A stretch of 64,000 nucleotides of DNA from the NCBI GenBank assembly GCA_014647935.1, contig BMQD01000005.1:271676-335675 (forward strand), in the 5' to 3' direction. Below, piece by piece: positions 34,909 through 43,250 of the stretch. Below the pieces are notes generated by a model. That model was not told where the DNA came from. It worked only from the letters and a program-made list of their open reading frames with translations, and ran no database searches. This DNA comes from Planomonospora parontospora (GTDB lineage Bacteria; Actinomycetota; Actinomycetes; Streptosporangiales; Streptosporangiaceae). The stretch's first letter is position 1. Every line of letters begins with the position of its first letter. The translations under genes and the position numbers were made by a program.

Positions 34909-35871
34909 ATGGTTGGCAATGACGGATCCGGATGGTCCGGCATCGGCTGGAGCGACTGGACGAACCTCGGCTTGATCCGCGCCCGGCTCGACGCGGGCGC
35001 CGACCCGAATTCGGGGGCGCACTTCCACGGACGGCCGCTCCATGCGGCGGCCGAGTACGGGTCGCCCGAGGTGGTCGCCGAACTGGCCCGGCGCGTCGAC
35101 GACGTCGATGCGGAGTACGAAGACCGTACGGCGCTCTGGGTGGCCGTCTTCGCCAACCGCCCCGACAACGCCCGAGCCCTGGTCACCGCCGGAGCCGACC
35201 CGTGGCGGCCGATGATGAACGGCTGGTCCCCCGGACGGCTCAGCCTGGCCACTCCCACCCCTGACCTGTTCGCTCTCCCCGCCGGGAAGACGGGCCTGTC
35301 CGTCGAAGAGAGCGCCGCCGTGGCGGAGGCCAGACGTCTGATCGCCGCGCTGGGGGACTTCGACGACGACGGCTACAGCATCGCCTGCGTGGCCGGCATC
35401 ACCGCCGCTGAGGCGGCACGGCGTCTGGAGGCCGTACCGGCCGACGATGCCGACGTCGAAGAGATCATGGAGGATCCCTGGGAGGACTTCGACGCCAGCC
35501 TGAGCATCATCGGCGTCACGGACGTGCCCGGCGGGTGTGTCGTCGTTCAACCGTGGGGATACGCCGCGTCCGATCCCGGCGTCATCGAGCGCCTGTCGGT
35601 GGGGACCGTCTGCTACGGGCTGTTCGCCAATCCCAAGAGCGGCAACCAGGGAGCCGTTGCCCGCGACGGTGGGATCGAGGAATGGGACACCCATCCCGGC
35701 GGGGGTGACACCTACTCCGGAGAGTCACCGCAGGAGATCCTCACCGCCTACCTGTACCACGGCCAGGCCGAGGCCTACTGCTATGCCGGAGCGGGTCTGC
35801 GGCCGACCGACAACCGGTCGATCGCGGGTCAGGCCGACATGTGGCTGAAGCTGCCCGAAGCCCTGCGTTAG
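34909..35871 (+). CDS. Ankyrin-repeat protein with C-terminal DUF6461-like domain
   Basis: A protein of 320 residues from ATG 34909, 5 nt after AAGGAG. Two to three ankyrin repeats are visible (about residues 20-105: GADPNSGAHFHGRPLHAAAEYG, quoted in parts, and TALWVAVFANRPDNARALVTAGADP). A hinge follows. Then comes a domain (about 155-315) that parallels the stand-alone protein at 47319: TAAEAARRL, GVTDVPGGCVVVQPWG, VGTVCYGLFANPKSG and SGESPQEILTAYL. I read it as a DUF6461-type domain. The combination suggests a binding or sensor protein, possibly immunity-related. It is the first gene inside the island. Confidence 0.75.
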   Translation: MVGNDGSGWSGIGWSDWTNLGLIRARLDAGADPNSGAHFHGRPLHAAAEYGSPEVVAELARRVDDVDAEYEDRTALWVAVFANRPDNARALVTAGADPWRPMMNGWSPGRLSLATPTPDLFALPAGKTGLSVEESAAVAEARRLIAALGDFDDDGYSIACVAGITAAEAARRLEAVPADDADVEEIMEDPWEDFDASLSIIGVTDVPGGCVVVQPWGYAASDPGVIERLSVGTVCYGLFANPKSGNQGAVARDGGIEEWDTHPGGGDTYSGESPQEILTAYLYHGQAEAYCYAGAGLRPTDNRSIAGQADMWLKLPEALR

Positions 35872-35933
35872 GCAGAACCGGTCTTCCATGTGCTGAAGCC
35901 ATACGGCTTTTCCTCCGGAGAGAGGCCGGCTGC

Positions 35934-36379
35934 ATGGCCCCCGAGCAACGAGGAGACCCGTATCCCACCGCCGTGATGTCCTACCTGTCACTCAAGACCT
36001 ACGGCCGTTCCGTCGCCGTCCTGGTGGCATCGGTGACCGTGGGCTCGGTCATCTGGACGACCGACTGGGAGACGGTCTACATCGACAGCCAGTTCTGGCT
36101 GCACCGGGACGAGTTCGCCGCCCTCGTCGAAGCGAACGAGAAGGGCCGGCGGCTCACCGCACCGTGGTGGATGGAATACCTGTCGATAGACGGCCAGATA
36201 CGGCAGCAAGGACCGTGCTCTACCTGCCGGTGTTCGAGGACTCCTGGCGGGCCGAGACCGGCAGGGGAATCGCTCACCTGCCGGGTCCGCCGACCTCGAC
36301 GACGATCGTCCAGACCGCTTCGGGGGACATCGGCAACCCCGTGCGCGACCTAGGCGACGGTTGGTGGTGGGTGGAATAG
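35934..36379 (+). pseudogene. Frameshifted small membrane-associated protein gene
   Basis: The first frame gives a short tail, one hydrophobic segment (YGRSVAVLVASVTVGSVIW) and a body up to YLSIDGQIRQQG. After about position 36210 sense continues in another frame with TVLYLPVFEDSWRAETGRG and ends naturally in DLGDGWWWVE. A one-base deletion near 36210 explains the break. Without it the product would be about 148 residues. I do not know the family beyond similar-looking actinomycete hypotheticals. Confidence 0.7.
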
Positions 36380-36380
36380 G

Positions 36381-37199
36381 TCAGATGTGGCAGTAGGCGG
36401 CTGTGGCGTCGTCGAGGGCCTTGCCGCGTGGCCAGCGTTCGCCGTGCGGGTCGGAGTGCTCGGCCTCACGGACCTGGCGGATCAGTTCGGCGGGGCCGTG
36501 CTGGTCGAGGAGGTCGAGGGTCTGCCGCCAGGTGGTCAGGGCGAAGCGGTCGACCAGGCGGGAGGCGCCGTCGCTGAGCAGGGCGGCGGCGCGCACCTGG
36601 TGGGCGGGGACGGTGCCGGTGAGGGCCTGGTCGGCGGCGAGGGGGTCGGCGGAGGCGACCCAGAAGCCGCCGTCGCGGTTGCGGTGGCCGCGCAGGGTCT
36701 CCACGTACGCCCGGTGGGCCGCGACGTGTTCGGGGCTGCCGGAGGGCAGGGCGTCCATGGTCGTGCGGTGGGCCGCGCCGACGAGGGCTTCCCGGTCGTC
36801 GCAGATGACCATGGGCTCCGCCGTGTCGGCCGTGTCCAGGACGAGGACGGAGTCGGCCAGGATCAGCCAATCCAAGGTGTCGGCGCTGTGGCGCAGCATG
36901 ACCACGGTGGCCGAGGGCGAGCCCGCGTGGGTCAGGTCGCAGGTGAAGTCGTGCATGGACGCGACGGTCTTGATGCCTTCGGCGAGGATCTCGATCAGCG
37001 GGCTGGAGGTCTGCGTCATGGCGGTGAGCAGGGTGGAGCCGAGGGCGCGGCTGTACCAGGCGACACCGTGGGTGCAGCCCGACTCCGAACCCGCCGGGGT
37101 GCCGGCCCCGTCGAGGAGGACGACCGCGTCCGGGGTGGCGGCGACGAAGTCCTCGTTGGGTCGGCCGGGGGCTGCTTCGGTGGCGAAGGTGACGCGCAT
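36381..37199 (-). CDS. Stand-alone PP2C-like phosphatase (partner of upstream HTH gene)
   Basis: A protein of 272 residues from ATG 37199. PP2C metal-binding elements are all visible: GRPNEDFVA (about residue 14), VVLLDGAG (about 29), LSDGASRLVD (about 212) and the C-terminal DDATAAYCHI. It has no membrane helix or sensor domain. The gene lies 5 nt after the HTH gene on the same strand, so the two form one unit. The likely substrate is a phosphoprotein linked to the HTH partner; this is inference. Confidence 0.82.
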   Translation of the reverse strand: MRVTFATEAAPGRPNEDFVAATPDAVVLLDGAGTPAGSESGCTHGVAWYSRALGSTLLTAMTQTSSPLIEILAEGIKTVASMHDFTCDLTHAGSPSATVVMLRHSADTLDWLILADSVLVLDTADTAEPMVICDDREALVGAAHRTTMDALPSGSPEHVAAHRAYVETLRGHRNRDGGFWVASADPLAADQALTGTVPAHQVRAAALLSDGASRLVDRFALTTWRQTLDLLDQHGPAELIRQVREAEHSDPHGERWPRGKALDDATAAYCHI

Positions 37200-37204
37200 G
37201 GGGG

Positions 37205-38044
37205 TCAGGGCTCCTCGTGCCGGTAGAGGGGGCTGGCGAGTTCCGCTCTGACGGGTTCCCCGGTCGCCGGGTCGTATTCGACGCCGACCACGCAGGAGAA
37301 GCGGTTCTCGCCGACCTGTCCCCACAGGGTGGCGGTCTCGGAGGTGAGCAGGTCGACCACGCCGAGGGTGCCGTGCGGGTGGATGCCGGTGAAGACCAGC
37401 AGGTTGCCGTTGCCGTCGGGGCGGGCCAGCCGGCCGAGGTAGGCGTAGTCCACCGGGCGGGCCGGTTCGGAGTCCTCGCCGGAGCGGTAGCTGCGCCCGG
37501 TGCGGCGGTCACGCAGGGTCCACGCGCCGTCCTTGACCCATTCGAGCACCGGGTCGGACTCGTAGAGCGCACCCATGACGGGGGAGAGCTTCGGCCCGCA
37601 GATGACGATGAGGTTGGACCGGTTCAGATCGATGTCGCCGCCGAGGGGGACGTGTTCGAGATTCACCGCCAGGCCGAAGCCGCGGGCCAGGTCTTCCAGC
37701 CGCTTGGCGGCGGTGACGTCCTCCATGGCGACGACGGGCCGGGCGTTGCCGGCCTCGCGCTTGAGGGGGGTGGCCAGGGTGATGGTGCCGGTGCCGAGGA
37801 ACGCGCCTTCGGGGGCCGGACCGGTGTGCTTGATCTGGTGGATGCGCCCGCGTGACAGGCCGGCCTTCTCGGCGATCTGGGCATACGACATGCCCTGGGC
37901 GTGGAGTTCCTGGATGACGCGACGGCGGAGCCGGGCCAGTTCGGTGACCTCCTGCTGTGCGGCGTTGAGGCGTTCGGTCGCGGCCCGCAGCAGCAGATAC
38001 GGATCGTCGATCGCAGCGATACGGTCGAGGTCGCTCGATGGCAC
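37205..38044 (-). CDS. HTH regulator with C-terminal Rossmann-like sensor domain
   Basis: A protein of 279 residues from GTG 38044, preceded by AAAGGGAA. After a helical lead (1-40) comes a sigma-region-4-type helix-turn-helix, MSYAQIAEKAGLSRGRIHQIK (about residues 52-72). The C-terminal part (about 105-275) contains NRSNLIVICGPKLSP, a strand-glycine turn like a Rossmann nucleotide site, then DYAYLGRLARPDGNGNLLVF and ETATLWGQVGENRFSCVVGV. I do not recognise this domain by name. A 7-bp-arm palindrome lies 31 bp upstream, suggesting autoregulation. The product is co-transcribed with the PP2C-like gene. Confidence 0.78.
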   Translation of the reverse strand: MPSSDLDRIAAIDDPYLLLRAATERLNAAQQEVTELARLRRRVIQELHAQGMSYAQIAEKAGLSRGRIHQIKHTGPAPEGAFLGTGTITLATPLKREAGNARPVVAMEDVTAAKRLEDLARGFGLAVNLEHVPLGGDIDLNRSNLIVICGPKLSPVMGALYESDPVLEWVKDGAWTLRDRRTGRSYRSGEDSEPARPVDYAYLGRLARPDGNGNLLVFTGIHPHGTLGVVDLLTSETATLWGQVGENRFSCVVGVEYDPATGEPVRAELASPLYRHEEP

Positions 38045-38074
38045 GGTGGTTCCCTTTCGGTGGTGCTCCACCGA

Positions 38075-38090
38075 GTCTAGGCCCCTAGAC
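38075..38090 (-). promoter_or_regulatory. Palindromic operator upstream of the HTH/PP2C pair
   Basis: GTCTAGG-CC-CCTAGAC is a perfect inverted repeat 31 bp before the HTH gene's start codon. It is a likely autoregulatory site for the encoded HTH protein. Confidence 0.55.
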
Positions 38091-38201
38091 GAAATGCCGT
38101 CTATCCCCCTTGACGGTACTGTTTCGAGCGGTTCGCCGGTTTTCAGGTCCACCGTCCGGATCACAGAGCGCCGGTTCGGGACACCGCGCGGGCTCACCGC
38201 C

Positions 38202-38483
38202 TCACCGGGCCAGACCGGACAGCAGCGCCGTCCACATCGCGTGCGCCTCGGCCGATCGCCACCGGGAGGTCTCCTGGACCTTCCACCTGCCGCCCTTATG
38301 AACGGCACGGCGGATGAACGCCTGCCCGCCGGCCTCGCACAGTTCGTAGAGCGGTACCCGGCACTTGCAGGTCCAGGCGATGACGCGGACTCGTTCCCCG
38401 AGTCGGGGAGGGTGCCAGTCCAGGCGTTCGCACTGGGACTGCGGAAGCGGAAGATGCGGGCTCAGGCAGCCGGTCACCGGCAT
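38202..38483 (-). CDS. Small Cys/Trp-containing hypothetical protein
   Basis: A protein of 93 residues from ATG 38483, overlapping the stop of the ATP-binding gene by 10 bp, so it is probably translated by coupling. The middle has WTCKCRVPLYELCEAGGQAFIRR, a CxC plus a further Cys, and the end is Trp-rich and basic (GGRWKVQETSRWRSAEAHAMWTALL in parts). Such small proteins often follow AbaA-type anti-sigma genes in actinomycetes; the role is unknown. Confidence 0.65.
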   Translation of the reverse strand: MPVTGCLSPHLPLPQSQCERLDWHPPRLGERVRVIAWTCKCRVPLYELCEAGGQAFIRRAVHKGGRWKVQETSRWRSAEAHAMWTALLSGLAR

Positions 38484-38893
38484 GACGCCGCCTGCATGGC
38501 CGCAGCCGGTTCGGTGCTGAGCAGCGCCCAGACGGTACGGCCCTGCTCGTCGCCGTCGACTCCCCAGGAGTCGGCGAGCGTCGAGACCAGCAGCAGGCCC
38601 CGTCCGCCCTCGTCCTCCTGGCCGTCGGGCAGCACTTCGGGCGTGCGGGGGCCGCCCTCGTCGAGCACGGCGAGCCACAGCCGGTCCCGGCCGACGTGGA
38701 TGGTGACGAGGAACCGGCCGCCGAACCGGCCACTGGCCGAATGCCGTATCGCGTTGGTGGCCAGCTCGCTCACGATCAGCTCGGCCGCCTCCACGATGGG
38801 CCAGCCGTTCAGGAACGCGGTGACGAACCGGCGGGCTTCACGCACCGAGGCCGTGGAGCCGAGGAAGTGACGGGACAAGCGCCAACCTGACAT
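38474..38893 (-). CDS. AbaA/RsbW-like ATP-binding anti-sigma protein
   Basis: A 139-residue HATPase_c_2 protein with VSELATNAIRHSASG (N-box), VLDEGGPRTPEV and GGRGLLLVSTLADSWG. It is found beside an XRE-DUF5753 regulator (38987-39853), the arrangement of abaA/whiJ-like loci in Streptomyces, which also usually contain a DUF397 protein; I do not see one here. The TGTATAG palindrome at 38907-38924 lies 14 bp before its start codon. Confidence 0.82.
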   Translation of the reverse strand: MSGWRLSRHFLGSTASVREARRFVTAFLNGWPIVEAAELIVSELATNAIRHSASGRFGGRFLVTIHVGRDRLWLAVLDEGGPRTPEVLPDGQEDEGGRGLLLVSTLADSWGVDGDEQGRTVWALLSTEPAAAMQAASCR

Positions 38894-38906
38894 GGGCGTA
38901 CTCCGT

Positions 38907-38924
38907 TGTATAGGGGGCTATACA
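38907..38924 (-). promoter_or_regulatory. Palindromic operator TGTATAG-N4-CTATACA
   Basis: A perfect 7-bp inverted repeat spaced by GGGG lies between the XRE gene's stop and the ATP-binding gene's start. It is the likely site of the XRE-DUF5753 regulator. Confidence 0.6.
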
Positions 38925-38986
38925 TCCATGCCGGAAGCGTATGACCAACAGTAGAAGCTGCTCAAGGTATTCCACGCATAAATGCG

Positions 38987-39853
38987 TCAGTTTGCTGAGT
39001 GGTTCTCCAACGCCCGGTAGTCCGCCGCGATCTCAGCCAGGAGAGTCCGCAGCTCGTCCTTGTAGAGCGCGGCCCCGGCGAACGCCTCGAAGACCTCCTC
39101 GTGCGCCTCCAAGTCACCCGTCTCGGTCAGTGTGAGGTCACCTGTGAGGCTCTCGACCACGCTCACCGAACCGTCGAAGATGGTGAACCCGTGCAGCGGG
39201 AAGGCCGGCGCCTCCGTCCTCCACGGAACGACGCCGAGCCGGACATGTGGCAGCGTGGCCACCTGAGCGAGCCGGTCGAGCTGGGCAAGCATCAACGAGG
39301 GGGAACCCGGCCAGGTCCGCACCGCACCCTCGGTCAGCACGAAAGCGAACTTCCGCCCCACCTCGAAGAGCGTGGCTTGCGCCTCGACCCGTACGGCCGC
39401 CGCCCTGGCCGCGTCATCCTCGTCCACCTCCCGGCCGATCGTCAGGGCCAGCCGGGCATACTCCGCCGTCTGCAACAGCGGCGGCACCATTGCCGAAGAG
39501 AACACGGCCATCCAACCGGCCGACCGCACCCGCGCCGCGTTCGCCGCCTCCCGGCCGGCCAACCCACCCTTGAGACGGGAGACCTCGTCACGCAGCCGGA
39601 CGAGCAGCGCGTCCAGTGCTCCGCGATCTGCCTCATCCAGCTCAAGAGCAGCCGAAACCCGGTCGACGGTCTCAGGAGTCGGCAGGAGCTGCCCTGTCTC
39701 GATCCGCGAGATCGTCGGCTGCGCCACCCCGGCCCGCTGCGCCAGCTCCTTGCCCGTCAGCCCTGCACTCTTGCGCAACCGCCGAAGCAGCTCGCCCAGC
39801 TCCCGCAACCGGTCCTGTCGATCGTCCACACCGAGCGTTCTACCACCGGCCAT
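38987..39853 (-). CDS. XRE-family regulator with DUF5753 domain (WhiJ-like)
   Basis: A protein of 288 residues from ATG 39853, with GGGGAGAG 14 nt upstream. The N-terminal HTH (about 15-75) carries LRKSAGLTGKELAQRAGVAQPTISRIETG (in parts). The DUF5753 domain (about 110-285) carries VPPLLQTAEYARL, ATLPHVRLGVVPW, FPLHGFTIFD and ALYKDELRTLLAEIAADYR. Members such as WhiJ control development and are paired with DUF397 proteins. Its neighbour is an anti-sigma-like gene with a strong palindrome in its promoter. Confidence 0.9.
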   Translation of the reverse strand: MAGGRTLGVDDRQDRLRELGELLRRLRKSAGLTGKELAQRAGVAQPTISRIETGQLLPTPETVDRVSAALELDEADRGALDALLVRLRDEVSRLKGGLAGREAANAARVRSAGWMAVFSSAMVPPLLQTAEYARLALTIGREVDEDDAARAAAVRVEAQATLFEVGRKFAFVLTEGAVRTWPGSPSLMLAQLDRLAQVATLPHVRLGVVPWRTEAPAFPLHGFTIFDGSVSVVESLTGDLTLTETGDLEAHEEVFEAFAGAALYKDELRTLLAEIAADYRALENHSAN

Positions 39854-40089
39854 GATGCGCAGAGCGGGCTCTCCCCGGATCACTGCCGAATTGTTCTTAT
39901 AGGTGATCAAGGGCGGCGGCGCGTCGCGCCGCCGCCACGGCTCCCGCTCTGCGGGATCCGTCCGGGCATGCGGCCTGGGGGCCGGTCCCGGCCGGACCCG
40001 CCCGCGGGGCCGCCCTCCGTACGACTGCCGCGCCGTACCCAACTAACGCACCGACCCCAGCGCCGCGCCGCCGCACTCGGCACGATGGC

Positions 40090-40452
40090 ATGCTGAGCTA
40101 CGTGGACGATCTCAAACTGCTCCGGCGGGAATTCGACGCTGAAAGCGGGTCCTTCCTCCTTCAGCTCCGATGCGACCTTCGCTGGGATCGGCAGGCATTC
40201 AGCCACCTGGAGAAGGCGATGCGCCGAGTCTGCGCCCAGCAGGAAACCAAAGATCAGCTTGATCGATGGCTGGTCGAAGGCTACTGGTATCTGGCGGACT
40301 TCGTTCCAAACTGGACCAGCCACTCGAATTTTCCCCGTCCGGAGCCCCCCGAGTACTACGAAGCCGCCCTGGAGCGCCTCCTCGACATCCAGAGTTGGTT
40401 CGTCACCGGACGATCCCCGTACATGGACACCCACGTGTGGCCGGATCTCTGA
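40090..40452 (+). CDS. Small hypothetical protein, immunity-like size and composition
   Basis: A 120-residue soluble protein starting at ATG 40090. It is helical and aromatic-rich (LVEGYWYLADFVPNWTSH, PEYYEAALERLLDIQSW). I have no firm family name. Proteins of this look occur as scattered cargo in actinomycete islands, often beside immunity-type genes. Codon use is slightly less GC-biased than that of the core genes. Confidence 0.65.
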   Translation: MLSYVDDLKLLRREFDAESGSFLLQLRCDLRWDRQAFSHLEKAMRRVCAQQETKDQLDRWLVEGYWYLADFVPNWTSHSNFPRPEPPEYYEAALERLLDIQSWFVTGRSPYMDTHVWPDL

Positions 40453-40697
40453 TGCGCTGCATGCCGATGCATCCCTTACGATCGCCCGGCGGTGGCCGAC
40501 CACCGTACATGGCTGGGGGCGATCGACGGTCCAGGGCCTCGTTCTTCAGCCCTGGCCCACCGGGCACCGACGCGACGGAGGAGCAGCCGTCCCGTGCCCG
40601 CTGCATGCCTGACAGGCGGAGAACAAGGGGAAATCACGGGCACTCACAACTGGCCCGAGGCTGTCGTGACCAGGGGTTCAGAGCCCAAAGTCCGTGA
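40453..40697. other. Spacer with integrase-flank-like remnant
   Basis: I see no gene. 40590-40650 (GTGCCCG...GGGGAAATCACGGGC) resembles 41331-41395 and 43845-43915, a diverged sequence type that I associate with the flanks of actinomycete integrase genes. Confidence 0.35.
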
Positions 40698-41240
40698 TCA
40701 CTGCGGTTCCCAAGCTTCAGGGCTCAGCAAGTACTGAAATAAGTAACTCGTAGTTTTCAGCACGGCGGGGTCATGCTGCGGCGCGGGCCATATCTGAAGG
40801 TAGTAACCATCTATGGACCAGCTCTCCGCATCCCCTTGGGTGTGATACCGCAAGCGGTATGTTCCGGGGCCGACAGGCAACGGAGGAATGTTGTGCACCT
40901 TTTTTTCGTCCCAATCTGTGTGCCACCCCACCAGGAGGAGCTCGCCCGACAGGGACTCGAAACTGATCTCCACAATGTCTTCGTAGCCGTCAAAGTGGGT
41001 ACCCGGATCCCGATCGGCGACAGCCACCGTGAAGTCCACTACCCCCCACTGAGTAGCGATATTCAGGCAAGCGATGCCTTTACCCTCCACTTCGATAAGC
41101 CCAATGGAGTGAGTCAGGGAGTCATCTGGCCCAGCGGAGGCCTCATAGCGCCCCTCATCCAAGAGATAGATCGAACTGCAGTCCTCCACATAAACTTCCA
41201 TCCGCTTGATGTGCACGACAGGGGTCTCATCGCTGCTCAT
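40698..41240 (-). CDS. Unknown beta-rich protein, tandem paralogue 1
   Basis: A 180-residue protein, about 60% similar by eye to the next gene on the same strand (41495). Shared blocks are SxDETPVxHxxRMxV, THSIGLIEVEGKG, DFTVAVADRDPG, DGYEDIVEISFESLSGE, GPGTYRLRYH and LQIWPAPQHDPAVLKT. Its pattern of alternating hydrophobic residues suggests a beta-sandwich. I do not know a family name. The DNA here is clearly lower in GC than the core genome, which suggests transfer. Confidence 0.75.
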   Translation of the reverse strand: MSSDETPVVHIKRMEVYVEDCSSIYLLDEGRYEASAGPDDSLTHSIGLIEVEGKGIACLNIATQWGVVDFTVAVADRDPGTHFDGYEDIVEISFESLSGELLLVGWHTDWDEKKVHNIPPLPVGPGTYRLRYHTQGDAESWSIDGYYLQIWPAPQHDPAVLKTTSYLFQYLLSPEAWEPQ

Positions 41241-41494
41241 AGGCGGGAAGCCTAGAGTTCGTCAGCGACAGTTTTCGGCTATCGGGGCAGCGCAACCGAG
41301 CTGCCCGCGAGCGATGGGTACCGAACGGCTTCCGTGCCAGATGCGTGCCAGAACGAGCGGGGAAGCACGGTCACTCACGGGGACTCACGGTCAACCCGCC
41401 CCCTCTGACCTGCACCCCCGTTTTCCCAGCTCAACCCGGTAACATCAGTAGCCGGTTCCCAAGCTGACAGCGCGGATTCAATTCGGATCAGGCT
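41241..41494. other. Spacer between the tandem paralogues
   Basis: There is no gene. It contains the second integrase-flank-like remnant (about 41331-41395: repeated GTGCCAGA, then GGGGAAGCACGGTCACTCAC). Confidence 0.35.
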
Positions 41495-42013
41495 TCAGAA
41501 GCGCCGGAAGATTTCGCCTTCCGTTTTCAGTATGGCCGGATCATGCTGTGAGGCAGGCCATACCTGAAGATAGTGATCATCCGTCCAGCATCGCTCCTCT
41601 TCCATTCCTCTGAGGTGGTACCGCAAGCGGTAAGTACCGGGGCCAGGAAGAAGCGGAGAAAGGTTGTGTGCCTTTTCGTCGTCCCAGTCCATGAGCCATC
41701 CCACCAGGAAGACATCGCCCGACGGGGATTCGAAACTGATCTCCACGACGTCCTCATAGCCGTCAAGGTCAGCGCCTGGATCCCGGTCGGAGACAGTCAC
41801 TGTGAAGGGAATCGTCCCCCACTGTGGGCCTATTCTCAGGCTGGCGGTTCCTCTCCCCTCAATTTCAATGAGTCCGATGGAGTGGGCTGGTGATTCCTCC
41901 TTCCTGTCGGCGGCCCCGTAGTCCCCCCGATCCAGGAGATATACCCGACCGCAGTCCTCCACTTCCACGTCCATTCGCATGGTGTGCATGACAGGAGTCT
42001 CATCTGTGCTCAT
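41495..42013 (-). CDS. Unknown beta-rich protein, tandem paralogue 2
   Basis: A 172-residue protein beginning MSTDETPVMHTMRMDVEVED at ATG 42013. It has the same blocks as paralogue 1 (HSIGLIEIEGRG, PFTVTVSDRDPG, DGYEDVVEISFESPSGD, GPGTYRLRYHLRG, LQVWPASQHDPAILKT). Even the leader around the start codon is similar (GGGAGGGAAGC against AGGCGGGAAGCC), so the duplication included the ribosome-binding region. A related-looking domain ends the membrane protein at 61666. Confidence 0.75.
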   Translation of the reverse strand: MSTDETPVMHTMRMDVEVEDCGRVYLLDRGDYGAADRKEESPAHSIGLIEIEGRGTASLRIGPQWGTIPFTVTVSDRDPGADLDGYEDVVEISFESPSGDVFLVGWLMDWDDEKAHNLSPLLPGPGTYRLRYHLRGMEEERCWTDDHYLQVWPASQHDPAILKTEGEIFRRF

Positions 42014-42476
42014 GGGAGGGAAGCATAGACTCTGCCAGCGACAAGATCTGCTTCCATGCGCTCCCTGGTGTTTGAGATCGCATTCCTTTTCGGGTTGCTC
42101 CGGCTTCTGCTTCGCGGACCACGGAGAGACAGCTGCATCTTCGCACGCCGATGGCGGATGAAACCGCGGGCACGGCCTGATCACCGGACCATTAGAGGCC
42201 ATCTATAGGAGTCAGTCTCGGTCACTCCCAGGGAGCCCTCCCCCCAGTTCACGGCCCGTACGGCCCGAGATCGGACCGATTCGCAAGCAGGTGATCCGCT
42301 GGATTTCTGGGAGCCATGTTGGGAGCCACCCGAACGGACGATCATGAACTGGGCCGGACGGATCTGAACGGTCGGAGCTCCGGCGAGCAGCACGATGGAC
42401 GGCTTTGAACGGTCCTGGACATCGTTCGGGGACCTATGGATCAGCAGACCATGTCGTATGCGGCAGACTCGCCATT
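42014..42476. other. Gene-free spacer with integrative-element debris
   Basis: I see no gene. 42285-42400 carries TGGGAGCCATGTTGGGAGCC followed by short GAACGGAC/GAACTGG/GAACGGTC steps, reminiscent of the flanks of actinomycete tRNA-targeting integrase genes. The promoter of the DUF6193 gene should lie in the last part. Confidence 0.4.
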
Positions 42477-43211
42477 GTGACGACGTTCCCAGACCCGGCC
42501 GATCTCTATCCCGATGTGGCAGCTAAGGGGAGTCTGGCCGCAGCCCTTCAGGAAGTGGCCAAGGAGCACGGATTCATACTCGGTGCTGTGGCGGCCAGCG
42601 AGACGCAGCCACTGCTTCATGCCAGCGTTCCTAGCGCGACGCCGCATCGCGAAGCCCTCGGTGTTAGTGCCGGCCACATCAGTCGATACTGGCTGATCAA
42701 CGGCTGGGGCCAAGGCACACCTTTGATCTCAGGTCAGACGCAGAAGCTGTCTGAGGTTGCCAAGGTCGCGCGGGAGTGGCGACATGGGACACCGCTACGC
42801 GATATTCAACGATCGGCACCCTTCACCGAACTGACCTATCTAGCCGAGGCTGCCGAGCAGGGGCCGGCACATCTGGTGTCAGTTCAGTGGGAGTGGGTGC
42901 GGCAGGATGCGGAAGAGGCGCCATGGCCCGAATACCGCGTGCTGGTCGAAGCTGCCTACGCCGAGCCCAGGCTACGGCAGTTGTTTCCGTACGTGAGCCA
43001 CTGGTTACTGCGATTCTCGACGACCACGGGTTCACCGTTCTCACCCGACGTGGTGTGTCTGCAAGTCGGCAGGGACGGCTACGTCGTCAAGGCATCTTCG
43101 TATGGACCGGTGCTGGGGGAGACCGCCGGCCCGGAGGAGGCGGTAGCGCTGGCTGCCAGGCACCTGCCGACCGGTATCGGGCCAGCCGTGACCGGAGCGT
43201 ATGGAAAGTAG
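42477..43211 (+). CDS. DUF6193-family protein
   Basis: A protein of 244 residues with GTG 42477 as the likeliest start; an upstream GTG or ATG is possible. It contains the blocks I associate with DUF6193 proteins: YWLINGWGQGTPLISGQTQ, VAREWRHGTPLRDIQRSAPF, WEWVRQDAEE, AAYAEPRLRQLFPYVSHWLLRFS and DGYVVKASSYG. The family label 'natural product biosynthesis' has no known biochemistry here. It lies alone between remnants. Confidence 0.75.
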   Translation: MTTFPDPADLYPDVAAKGSLAAALQEVAKEHGFILGAVAASETQPLLHASVPSATPHREALGVSAGHISRYWLINGWGQGTPLISGQTQKLSEVAKVAREWRHGTPLRDIQRSAPFTELTYLAEAAEQGPAHLVSVQWEWVRQDAEEAPWPEYRVLVEAAYAEPRLRQLFPYVSHWLLRFSTTTGSPFSPDVVCLQVGRDGYVVKASSYGPVLGETAGPEEAVALAARHLPTGIGPAVTGAYGK

Positions 43212-43250
43212 TGCGCGCCGTTCCACGGCAAAGCTATGGATAGCCGATGG

